Assembly (NCBI GenBank): GCA_016169945.1
Contig: JADLSH010000112.1
Coordinates: forward strand, 868,001-932,000
Direction of reading: 5' to 3'
Source of the DNA: Trachythela sp. YZ-2020
Taxonomy: Eukaryota; Cnidaria; Anthozoa; Malacalcyonacea; Clavulariidae
DNA length: 64,000 nucleotides
How positions within the stretch are numbered: position 1 is the first letter of the stretch; every line of letters begins with the position of its first letter. The translations under genes were made by a program, and so were the position numbers. Shown piece by piece: positions 54,628 through 64,000 of this stretch. The notes under the pieces are model-generated. The model saw only the letters and a program-made list of their open reading frames with translations, did no database searches and was not told the origin of the DNA.

Positions 54628-56466
54628 TTGAAACTGCTAAAAATTAACTCGCTGTAGCAAATAGAGATTGGGTCAATTCGTGGTCAATCTTTCTTCTAGA
54701 CCCTAAACGTAAGAGATTGGAGCCTGGAGCAGTGCCATCATTAAATTTGACAACAAGTAGTGCTACTACTCAAGAGCATGATGTGTCTACTGCGCCAACA
54801 TCAACACGGCGAGAGCTTGTTCGACACCAACTAAATAAACCTGTGGTGTACCACAACCTTGAAAGTTTTAAGGCGAGAATTCAAGACCTAAAGATGAAGG
54901 GATGGCTGAAAACAGAAAATGAGGACAGTGCAATTTTTGAATTCTGGAACCCAATGTTTACCTTGCCTAAATTAACTGTCTCTGTTACCTCTGGCCTTGA
55001 TTTTTCTGTAGCTGTGTATAATTGGTTTCTACCTAATAATCATGCTATCTACATTGAATTGAAGCGATCAGTAAAACATACCACTATCTCTCCATTTTGT
55101 CCAAGCTACAATTGTATGATGTTTGTGAAGGCCTTGACAAAAATGAACACACATACTCAAAATGTGTTGACCCAAGTTCTGTCCCTAATTCTAGTGATGT
55201 CATTAGACACACTGTTCCCATAAAGCCTGAAAATTAAACAAATCAGTTTTCTGACATCCAAAGATATGTTGTTGTCGCATTCGATGATATGAAGATTCAA
55301 TGGTAAACATTCCAATGAATTTATTGGTTTTGTTGATCTTGGTGAAGAGGAACTGAACACTAGCAGTTTTGGTTCTAATGAGCTGGCTACACATGCCCTT
55401 GTTTTCTTTGTCAGAGGTGCTGCCACTGATTTGAAATATGCTCTTGCTTATTTCTTAACTAAAGATGTCACTTCCTATCAGATTATGCCTTTGTTCTGGA
55501 AAGCTGTGTCAGTGCTTGAGCTTGTCTGCAACCTATGGGTTTGTGCTGCTGTTTCTGATGGGGCATCACCAAATCGCTTGTTTTTCCAACTGCATTCAGA
55601 CCTAGTGGATGCAGACTGTGATGTGATACACTACACTACCAACTTATTTGCTCCCGACAGAAAGATGGCAAACGAACCCGTTACTTGTGGAACAACAACA
55701 AGTACATGCTATGGGAACATATTTCCACACTGTACTATTCAGATCTTGATTTAGGATTACATCAACTTCCTAAATTAACCACAGAGCATATCCAACTAAA
55801 GTCCTTTTCAAAGATAAAAGTTAGCTTTGCTGTTCAGGTGTTCAGTAACACAGTTGCCCAAGCTCTTCAGCGATACCATACCTTAGGGGAGGCAAGTGAG
55901 ACCGCCAAGTTTTGCAAGATGATGAACGATTTCTTTGATTGCATGAATGTCCGTTCAACTTCAGAGCATCAAAGAAAGCGTAATCCACTACTAGCTCCAT
56001 ACCGACAGACTGATGACAGCAGATTTGATTGGCTCAAGAGTGAATTTTTACCATACTTGGCAAGCTGGAAGTCATCAGTTGATTCGAGAGAAGGTCCATT
56101 CTCAGCTGATGACAGAGGGCGTATGTTCTTAAGTGCTCAAACCTTCACTGGGCTGAAGAGGTTGTTGCCCTAACAAGGTTCTTGTTGAGCGAAGGATTCC
56201 AGTTTGTACTAACAGAACGATTTTGCCAGGATGACGTTGAAGAGTATTTTGGTTATCAGCGAGCACAAGGCAGAAGGAATGACAACCCAACAGCAGCTGA
56301 GTTTGGGTATAACGATTTAAAGATTGCAACATTGAGAGACGTTGCGCCACAGTCTATTGAGGGAAATGTCTCTGGAAGGCATTCTGGCAAGCGAAGTAAG
56401 TGGAGTTATGTCAGCGAAGAGCCGTTGCCCAAAAAGCAGACAAAGAAGCCAAAGGATAAACAGTAG

Positions 56467-57154
56467 TTAACTACTTTTGAACAAACTATGGTAGCATTGA
56501 ACATTTTGGAAAAACTATTTTACTGCTTGCTGAACACTGTTATAGAACATTTTACTGGGTACTGGTACATAATACCCAAGCTGTTTACATTTAACTTTTT
56601 TTCGAATTGGCAGATATTTAATAGTGACACCACTTATATGGGTATATACAGCTAATTCAAAAAAGGTTGTCCCCTAGAAATCCAAAATACAAATTCCAAA
56701 ATACGAGACCAAAATTCATCATGGGACTGGGCGCTATGACTTTCGGCACAGAGCTTTGCTTTGCTACTATTAACTGTGCAAATATCCTGTACTCACTTTT
56801 TCAGTACATACATGAATAAGACACTTTGGTTTCATATTTTAGATTTTCGAATTTATATTTTGAATATGCAAGGGACAACCTTTTTTAAATCAGCTGTATA
56901 CCCCAGTGTATTTATTATGATTTATTATGATTTACTCTGTCCAAAGCCAGACAATTTTACTCATCAAGGGGAGTCCTTGCACCTTAAATGGTAAAATCAA
57001 CTTGAAAATTAAACATTAACAAATGAACTTTTTTCAGCACTTGTCATCACTATTTACTTTGCTATTTATATTAGCTAGAAAAGCAATTTTGTTCTCTGCT
57101 TATGCAGGTTGGAAGAAAATTGCTAATGAGCATATCAGATCAAATTGGGAAGAA
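56467..57154. other. Non-coding stretch after the P transposase
   Basis: AT-rich, no coding signal. A short CAGCTGTATA/TATACAGCT inverted pair lies near 56645 and 56890. Confidence 0.45.
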
Positions 57155-57315
57155 AGTAGCCAGAGCTTTCAAAGGGGGTGAGCCCTGTGGGGATTAAAGG
57201 TAGTTGTGGCTATATGTGGGGCATAATTCCTGGTTTTGCAGTAAGTATTAGCACTAAATATTACCAAAGCGGGGGAGCCGCAGGTCCCTCGGCTCCCCCC
57301 CTGGCTACGTCCCTG
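57155..57315. mobile_element. Small hAT-type MITE, 5'-truncated copy in array unit 1
   Basis: It begins inside the left repeat (GTAGCCAGAGCTTTC) and ends CTGGCTACGTCCCTG followed by GTTTCCTT, the same 8-bp target seen beside the complete copies. Truncation at the left marks the start of the array. Confidence 0.75.
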
Positions 57316-58570
57316 GTTTCCTTTAAGATTGCAATAAAATATAACAAAATGTTAAGGTGTCCCAAGGACGTTTGGCCAGGATTGTCTTAACATGGGTCAA
57401 AAAAAGATCGAAATACAAAGTGAAACATTATTAAGGAATCCTTCCTGTAACGATCGTAGATTATTTTTAAGATTAATATTCATACATTCCGGAACATTGA
57501 CTGACATTACATACAGCAAATGTACAATACTTCCGAAATATGATAATACAAACAATGACAAATGCAGTTATGCAGCCAGCTGCATATTTCTAGTGCGAGT
57601 GTAATTTCGCGGTCGAAATATTCGTAAAATATGCAGTGCAATTTTGTTTTGTCTTTTTATCCTATTTTTAGCTAAACATATAACGATAAAGCATACAATC
57701 CTATTACAAAATATGTGAAGTTATCTCTAAATATAAAGACTGATGTAAACGACGTCACTTTGAAACTACATTAAAAGCGAGGTCAAGACGAAGGTCATAT
57801 TTTAAATTTTTAATCGTATGTAAACAATACATAGCACAGACAATACTCGCACACAGTTCTCAGTACTATTATTCAAAATTGTGCACTTGATTTTTATGAT
57901 ATATTTCAGATGATCCTCTAATCTGATTGAATTTACTGCTGCACAACTTCTAAACTCACTTCTTGTGTTTAGGAAGAGCCACTTGAACGTATTTTCAACA
58001 GTTCTCACTAGCTTTCAGTATAAAAAGTGGAATAAATTTTAAATTTATTTACTCAAGAGCGAGAACTGTTAAAAGTCGCAAATTACACCCCTTTAATCCT
58101 TAATATTAAGGTTTGTTTCTAAGGGAAATACGATATAAAGACAAATGTCACTAAACTTTATTGTAACAAATAAATAATATTGTATTTATCGTTGAAATTG
58201 TAGGCGAGAAGTGTTCTCCAGTGTGTGTGAGAACTGTTAGTTTATATGTTATTCAACATCCGATTTAATTGTTAATTCACGTCGTTCATGAATACAAAAG
58301 AATGACGGTGATGTGTCACATAAAAAAATATAATTTTTGCACATTACAATTTTTACTATTTTAAGACAATCCTGGACAAAAGTCATGGGACACTGAGCAT
58401 TTTATAGATTTAATTTTCAAAAGTCACCTTCCCCTCCCCTCCGCCACCCATTTTCAATGTTGGAAGTTTGCCAAATTTCACTTCAACATTCCCGTAAATC
58501 CAGCATTGTTTGGGGATGGGAGAGAGGGGAGTATTTGAAACTCATTTGCCCGATAAATGCTGTTTCCTTC

Positions 58571-58890
58571 AGGGACATGTAGAAGTTTTCAAAGGGTGGA
58601 GCTGTGAGAGATTAAAGGTAGTTGTGGCTATATATGGGGCAGGCTTCTGGTTTTGCAGTAGTAAGTATTAGCACTAAATATTACCGGGGACGGCAGTCCC
58701 TCAGCTCCCCTAGCCCTGCTCCTACGTTTTCCTTCAGGGACATGTGCAGGTTTTCAAAGGGGGTGAGCCCTGTGGGAATTTAGTGTGGCTATATGTATGG
58801 GGCATAAATTCTGGTTTTGCAATGTATTAGCACTGAAAATATTGCAAAGCGGGGAGCTGCAGGTCCCTCAACTCCCCCTGCTAAATCGGC
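58571..58890. mobile_element. Two degenerate copies of the small hAT MITE in array unit 2
   Basis: CAGGGACATGTAGAAG...CTCCTACGTTTTCCTT and CAGGGACATGTGCAGG...CCCTGCTAAATCGG follow each other; both are recognisable but diverged. A tandem duplication inside the unit accounts for its larger size. Confidence 0.65.
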
Positions 58891-60070
58891 TTTAAGATTG
58901 CAATAAAATATAACAAAATGTTAAGGTGTCCCAAGGACGTTTGGCCAGGATTGTCTTAACATGGGTCAAAAGATCGAAAATACAAAGTGAAACATTATGA
59001 ATCCTGTAAATCGATCGTATCCTTCCTAACGATCGTATTTTTAAGATGAATATATTAATACATTCCGGAACATTGACTGACATTACATACAGCAATTGTA
59101 CAATACTTCCGAAATATGATAATACAAACAATGACAAATGCAGTTATGCAGCCAGCTGCATATTTCTAGTGCAATTTTGTTTTGTCTTTTTATCCTATTT
59201 TTAGCTAAACATATAACGATAAAGCATACAATCCTATTACAAAATATGTGAAGTTATCTCTAAATATAAAGACTGATGTAAACGACGTCACTTTGAAACT
59301 ACATTAAAAGCGAGGTCAAGACGAAGGTCATATTTTAAATTTTTAATCGTATGTAAACAATACATAGCACAGACAATACTCACACACAGTTCTCAGTACT
59401 ATTATTCAAAATTGCGCACTTGATTTTTATGATATATTTCAGATGATCCTCTAATCTGATTGAATTTACTGCTGCACAACTTCTAAACTCACTTCTTGTG
59501 TTTAGGAAGAGCCACTTGAACGTATTTTCAACAGTTCTCACTAGCTTTCAGTATAAAAAGTGGAATAAATTTTAAATTTATTTACTCAAGAGCGAGAACT
59601 GTTAAAAGTCGCAAATTACACCCCTTTAATCCTTAATATTAAGGTTTGTTTCTAAGGGAAATACGATATAAAGACAAATGTCACTAAACTTTATTGTAAC
59701 AAATTAATAATATTGTATTTATCGTTGAAATTGTTTATTCAACATCCGATTTAATTGTTAATTCACGTCGTTCATGAATACAAAAGAATGACGGTGATGT
59801 GTCACATAAAAATATATAATTTTTGCACATTACAATTTTTACTATTTTAAGACAATCCTGGACAAAAGTCTTGGGACACTGAGCATTTTATAGATTTAAT
59901 TTTCAAAATTCACCTTTCTCTCCCTTCCCCTCCCCTCCGCCACCCATTTTCAATGTTGGAAGTTTGCCAAATTTCACTCCAACATTCCCGTAAATCCAGC
60001 ATTGTTTGGGGGGGATTGGGGGGGGCGGAGTGTTTAGGAAACTCAGTTGCCCGATAAATGCTGTTTCCTT

Positions 60071-60237
60071 CAGGGACGTAGCCAGAGCTTTCAAAGGGGG
60101 TGAGCCCTGTGGGGATTAAAGGTAGTTGTGGCTATTTGTGGGGCATAATTCCTGGTTTTGCTGTAAGTATTAGCACTAAATATTACCAAAGCGGGGGAGC
60201 CGCGCGTCCCTCTGCTCCCCCCCTGGCTACGTCCCTT
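60071..60237. mobile_element. Small hAT-type MITE, 167 bp, 8-bp duplication GTTTCCTT
   Basis: The ends CAGGGACGTAGCCAG and CTGGCTACGTCCCTT are inverted repeats, with GTTTCCTT at 60063-60070 and 60238-60245. It is nested in the right part of the larger inverted-repeat element of array unit 3. The last base of the right end is mutated (T for G). Confidence 0.85.
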
Positions 60238-61340
60238 GTTTCCTTCAAGATTGCAATAAAATATAACAAAATGTTAAGGTGTCCCAAGGACGTTTGGCCA
60301 GGATTGTCTTAACATGGGTCAAAAAAAGATCGAAATACAAAGTGAAACATTATTAAGGAATCCTTCCTGTAATGATCGTAGATTATTTTTAAGATGAATA
60401 TTCATACATTCCGGAACATTGATTGACATTACATACAGCAAATGTACAATACTTCCGAAATATGATAATACAAACAATGACAAATGCAGTTATGCAGCCA
60501 GCTGCATATTTCTAGTGCAATTTTGTTTTGTCTTTTTATCCTATTTTTAGCTAAACATATAACGATAAAGCATACAATCCTATTACAAAATATGTGAAGT
60601 TATCTCTAAATATAAAGACTGATGTAAACGACGTCACTTTGAAACTACATTAAAAGCGAGGTCAAGACGAAGGTCATATTTTAAATTTTTAATCGTATGT
60701 AAACAATACATAGCACAGACAATACTCACACACAGTTCTCAGTACTATTATTCAAAATTGTGCACTTGATTTTTATGATATATTTCAGATGATCCTCTAA
60801 TCTGATTGAATTTACTGCTGCACAACTTCTAAACTCACTTCTTGTGTTTAGGAAGAGCCACTTGAACGTATTTTCAACAGTTCTCACTAGCTTTCAGTAT
60901 AAAAAGTGGAATAAATTTTAAATTTATTTACTCCAGAGCGAGAACTGTTAAAAGTCGCAAATTACACCCCTTTAATCCTTAATATTAAGGTTTGTTTCTA
61001 AGGGAAATACGATATAAAGACAAATGTCACTAAACTTTATTGTAACAAATTAATAATATGTGATGTGTCACATAAAAATATATAATTTTTGCACATTACA
61101 ATTTTTACTATTTTAAGACAATCCTGGACAAAAGTCTTGGGACACTGAGCATTTTATAGATTTAATTTTCAAAATTCACCTTTCTCTCCCTTCCCCTCCC
61201 CTCCGCCACCCATTTTCAATGTTGGAAGTTTGCCAAATTTCACTTCAACATTCCCGTAAATCCAGCATTGTTTGGGGGGGATGGGGGGGGGGGGGCGGAG
61301 TATTTAGGAAACTCAGTTGCCCGATAAATGCTGTTTCCTT

Positions 61341-61507
61341 CAGGGACGTAGCCAGAGCTTTCAAAGGGGGTGAGCCCTGTGGGGATTAAAGGTAGTTGTG
61401 GCTATATGTGGGGCATAATTCCTGGTTTTGCAGTAAGTATTAGCACTAAATATTACCAAAGCGGGGGAGCCACGGGTCCCTTGGCTCCCCCCCTGGCTAC
61501 GTCCCTG
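61341..61507. mobile_element. Small hAT-type MITE, 167 bp, 8-bp duplication GTTTCCTT
   Basis: CAGGGACGTAGCCAG and CTGGCTACGTCCCTG are perfect inverted repeats, with GTTTCCTT at 61333-61340 and 61508-61515. Same target as the copy in unit 3, so the MITE inserted once before the array expanded. Confidence 0.9.
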
Positions 61508-61578
61508 GTTTCCTTTAAGATTGCAATAAAATATAACAAAATGTTAAGGTGTCCCAAGGACTTTTGGCCAGGATTGTA

Positions 61579-61927
61579 GTTTTCTCGAGTGTAATAAGCC
61601 CCCAATTCGGCCATGTGTTTGCTTTGTTGATGCTTTGTGCGGCCACCCTTTGATTTGCAAATTTTCGCACAGAACTCGCAAGGGAAATTCTTATTTTCTT
61701 CAACCTAGAGAAGCAGATTGAAGATAAGTTAGAGGTAAGGTTATTGAAAGATCATGGCTACATTTTTCTTGATTTTAAGCTCACCTCTTCATACAAGTTT
61801 TGTATCTCGAACAGCACTTCTTCAACGTTCATATCGAGCAATGCCACAGTTTGTCCAAATCGTCTTTAAATGACGTGTCAAAAATATCTTCGCTTTCACC
61901 AAACGCCGGAGAACTCTCCTCATCCAT
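61579..61927 (-). pseudogene. Acidic protein with one C2H2 finger, 3' part cut off by the tandem array
   Basis: Exon 1 starts at the ATG 61927 (MDEESSPAFGESEDIFDTSF), has one frameshift near 61845, then LLDMNVEEVLFEIQNLYEE and a GTGAGC donor at 61784. Exon 2 starts at 61704 after TCTAG, in frame: VEENKNFPCEFCAKICKSKG then RTKHQQSKHMAELGAYY. The finger is C-x2-C-x12-H-x4-H with the CKSKxG signature seen at 11990. Coding ends at 61579, exactly where the array begins. The family is unknown to me. It lies inside the right part of the candidate P element and on the opposite strand to the transposase. Confidence 0.55.
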
Positions 61928-62150
61928 ATCATTAAGGTCTAAAAACCTATACTCCACAGACTTCGTATGTAGCGAGAAAATCGCGATATTTGACGAAAAT
62001 CCCTCTATTTTCTATAAGATTCTATTATGAATTTCCGGTTTGATGCACTATAAAATTCATGTGACATACTTTTGCAACATGATATCCAATGAGTCGGGTG
62101 TCGCTTTGAAGTTTGCCGGTCTTCCAAACCCTCTCGCTATATTAACTATG

Positions 62151-63322
62151 ATCCAAGGGAGGTGATGTCGACCTCATAGTGTTCTTGTCGGTACAAATTT
62201 CGATAACGCACCCAAAAACGCATTTTTCCATGCCAATCCTGGTTAATATTGCCATTTTCTGATATGAGTTGAGGTCGAGGTTATATATGGTATTATACCC
62301 TGGGGAATTCATTCCGGCCACTTAAAAAACCATAGCAACAGTCTTTGTTTGTCTTTGGGCCTTTTCCGGTTGTTTTTGTCTGAAAGTCCGACCCATACGC
62401 TACATTTTAAATTAGAAATAATTGCTGCTGAGCGAATGAGCCTGAAGAGAGCGAGCGTAGCAGCAGCCTAATATGACTTTGCTTGAGCTGTTCGTGCTGT
62501 AAAGCATGGAAGTCTTAAAATATTTTTCTATCCATTCGCGTTTGCTTCTCTTGTTGATTTCCATATTTTGCATCAAGTGATGTTTCATGTATGCCGCTTG
62601 ACGATTGTGACTCTATGTGAACTTGACACAAAGTCACAGATATGCAATTGATCGTCTAAATAGCCTGCCTGACTGAATCATTCTGATTTGTGCAAGGTTT
62701 GACCTATTAAATAGGCTACTGTAGGCATATAAATATGTTTTTATTCCTATTTTACAATGGACTTAATAATTTTGTCTAGTCGCGTTCACATATTATTGTC
62801 AGAATAGATAGGGTCTCAGTTCTGCACGCACTAAGATAAATATTCGAATGGCAATGAGTTGAAATGAGAGAGTTGTGCTTTACATGTAGGTGACTCGCAT
62901 ATCCAGCAAAGTAAGAACAGAATCGTTTATAGCTTTACGAATGCAAAATTATTTTGCGCACATGTATATATTTTCAACGCTTTTATACACTACAAAAATA
63001 TGCCAATGTCCTTGCGTGGTAGTGTCAAATTACTCATCGCAGTAAACATGGGTTTCATGTGGGAATTCCATGTGGACGAACAATACATGGAAAATATTGA
63101 TATTTTGAAATAGATGTTACAAAATTTGATGTCTTTCATGTTTTGTGATATATTTAGCTTGTCTCATCCTGCAAACTATGCTAGGGTATGCATCTACTGA
63201 CAGCGCGCAAGCCACTCGGTCAATGCCAATAATTACCGTCTACTGAATATAATTTGTGTTGCATATTTGTTTGCATGTTTGTTTCAAGAAGCTAAAGAAT
63301 AATAACAGTCCTGCAGCATTCC
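62151..63322. other. Non-coding stretch with the inverted dispersed repeat
   Basis: 62285-62412 is the inverted copy of 41070-41195. A small hairpin GCTGCTGAGCG / CGTAGCAGCAGC lies near 62425-62470. No coding signal was seen elsewhere. Confidence 0.5.
62285..62412. repeat. Dispersed repeat, inverted copy of 41070-41195
   Basis: AAAAAACCATAGCAACAGTC and CTTTTCCGGTTGTTTTTGTC match the reverse complement of 41070-41195 with scattered changes. It sits about 130 bp beyond the right end of the candidate P element. Confidence 0.8.
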
Positions 63323-64000
63323 CTACCTTGCAGGTACCCTAGTATAGAGATTCTTACAGCTTTTATATACTGAGTCTAACCCTAACCTTTCAAGAAGTTT
63401 AGTGAAAGTCATTGTTTCATCTGCCTTTATACCATCTAGTATCTCACAGATTTTCTTCAAATCTTTCTTTAGTTTTTCAGCAAAATTTTCATCAAGGCCG
63501 GCCAAATCAAGTGGCTATAAAATTATTGTTTTTGGTGGTTATGGAAAGTTAAAATGGCAAACATTGTTTCTTCTTTTTTCCCCAAGTTTTGTGTGTCTGT
63601 GTCACTGTAAATTGACAAGTTCATTTAACTCCTTTGAGTCTACACTCCAAGAGACGTAAGTATCAACAAACTTAGTAATATCTTCCTTGGTATATTTACC
63701 AAACTCTGGAGCATCTTTCCAAAATAATCCATGAATATGAGGAGAACCTCGCTGTTGAAATTCAACTCGATATTGGGATGACTTGAGCTCTTAAGAAAAG
63801 TATGAATAAACAACTCAACCATATGTTCGAAATTTCTAGCACAGGTGACTGAATCTTTTTGTATTAGTTTTGATTTCTGCTTCCAGCTCATGTTTTTGAT
63901 GTCGTCATCAGTGTATTCTTTGTCAATAAGACATCCCAATAATTTAATTGGGTGATTCCATCTAGTTTTTCGGCAGCGGAAAACGAACAAAACCAAGTAG
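63323..64000 (-). pseudogene. Helitron Rep (HUH endonuclease) fragment, frameshifted, running off the window
   Basis: Minus strand, entering at the window edge: TRWNHPIKLLGCLIDKEYTD, SVTCARNFEHMVELFIHTFL, then (after a frame change near 63780) YRVEFQQRGSPHIHGLFWKD, whose H-I-H is the two-histidine motif of the Rep nuclease, and FGKYTKEDITKFVDTYVSWS. A stop at about 63605 interrupts LVNLQ, and the match goes on in the same frame with further stops to MAGLDENFAEKLKKDLKKI (63505-63323). In living Helitrons Rep nicks and joins DNA for rolling-circle movement. The Tyr motif region lies further downstream than this piece. It is not continuous with the helicase remnant at 26.9-39 kb. Confidence 0.85.

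Larger units (their letters stand above)
53151..56466 (+). pseudogene. P-element (THAP9-like) transposase, frameshifted
   Basis: Exon 1 (53151-53424) holds a THAP-like domain: GIFRKPSQNNELSAR, REAWIKVITRDQF, then, after a one-base slip in an A run, YVCKKHFKTEEI. It ends at GTAAGT. Exon 2 starts at 54699 after TTCTTCTAG, and the join gives KSDNPKRKRLEPGAVPSLNL, a typical post-THAP sequence. The transposase body follows in several frames: DFSVAVYNWFLPNNHAIYIE, YVVVAFDDMKIQ (catalytic-type D-D-M-K-I), THALVFFVRGA, FWKAVSVLELVCNLWVCAAV and SDGASPNRLFF, then FCQDDVEEYFGYQRAQGRRN near 56220. At least four frame changes or stops make it dead. The first Cys pair of the zinc finger is unclear. The intron holds two MITEs. 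Confidence 0.82.
57155..61578. repeat. Tandem array of four 1.3-1.6 kb units
   Basis: The landmark 'GTTAAGGTGTCCCAAGGACG' recurs near 57350, 58918, 60274 and 61541, giving spacings of about 1.57, 1.36 and 1.27 kb. Each unit ends in an inverted-repeat element (TAAGACAATCCTGGACAAAA / TTTGGCCAGGATTGTCTTA) interrupted by a small hAT-type MITE. Between them is about 0.95 kb of shared unique-looking sequence (for example CAGTTATGCAGCCAGCTGCA). Units differ by small indels. The first and last units are partial, and the array is flanked by the P transposase and a C2H2 gene fragment. Confidence 0.88.
52842..62150. mobile_element. Candidate P element (THAP9-like), about 9.3 kb
   Basis: A 29-bp left end (CATAGTTAATATAGGAGAGG, 52842-52870) and a 30-bp right end (its complement, 62121-62150) differ by a single indel. 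Near-identical 7-bp flanks are ATACAAG (left) and ATCCAAG (right). About 30-bp inverted repeats and 7-8-bp duplications fit P elements, and a P transposase lies inside. Large secondary insertions (a tandem array, MITEs) explain the length. The link between the two ends rests on the repeats alone. Confidence 0.6.

Noticed and set aside
57178..57390. Repeated 70-codon frame (MSPVGIKGSCGYMWG) in three array units
   Set aside because: It lies within MITE sequence and is conserved only because the array is duplicated; no coding features.

Overview
The window is AT-rich, intron-containing eukaryotic DNA made almost entirely of transposable elements. The mix of hAT, P (THAP9-like), PiggyBac, PIF/Harbinger, Tc1/mariner-like MITEs, Helitron, DIRS, APE-type LINEs, tRNA-derived SINE-like copies and a DUF6589-type transposon points to a marine invertebrate. 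A cnidarian is my best guess, but no host housekeeping gene confirms it. No prokaryotic operon, rRNA or CRISPR is visible.

Layout. 1-7.5 kb: a Harbinger-type MITE (TAA target duplication), then a complete but decayed hAT element (1921-7536, exact 8-bp duplication) with a multi-exon transposase gene on the minus strand. 7.5-13 kb: a 9-bp-duplication MITE, an OTU/CXC-type remnant, and an acidic C2H2-finger ORF split by a Harbinger MITE (CAG duplication). 13-16.3 kb: a LINE fragment and a DIRS (tyrosine-recombinase) retroelement, both minus strand. 17-22.7 kb: a ZBED-type hAT (16978-20300, exact 8-bp duplication), a broken PiggyBac transposase and an integrase-core fragment. 22.7-26.7 kb: two copies of one MITE, a cluster of GTTAAC motifs, and exon-like pieces of an unidentified minus-strand gene.

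26.9-39.1 kb is a nest of insertions. A Helitron helicase remnant is split by a TA-flanked mariner-like MITE (28129-38634). That MITE is split by a DUF6589/RecQ element with a 9-bp duplication (28603-38355). That element is split by a two-gene PIF/Harbinger element (30273-36628, TTA duplication), whose gene introns and spacer hold tRNA-like repeats and foldbacks. The Harbinger genes, a five-exon SANT-like protein and a single-exon DDE transposase, read open throughout.

39-47.4 kb: two minus-strand LINEs, one bracketed by inverted repeats. 47.4-51.6 kb: a second PIF/Harbinger element (CAG duplication) with both genes open. 52.8-62.2 kb: a candidate P element with about 30-bp inverted repeats. 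It holds a broken THAP-transposase gene, two mariner-like MITEs, a four-copy tandem array of 1.3-1.6 kb units and an acidic C2H2-finger gene fragment. The right edge (63.3-64 kb) holds a decayed Helitron Rep domain.

In the two Harbinger elements the DDE transposase is expected to cut and join DNA, and the SANT-like partner to help it reach the nucleus and the element ends, as established for Harbinger3-type elements. The other elements carry frameshifts or stops and look dead. All identifications come from reading motifs by eye; no database search was run.
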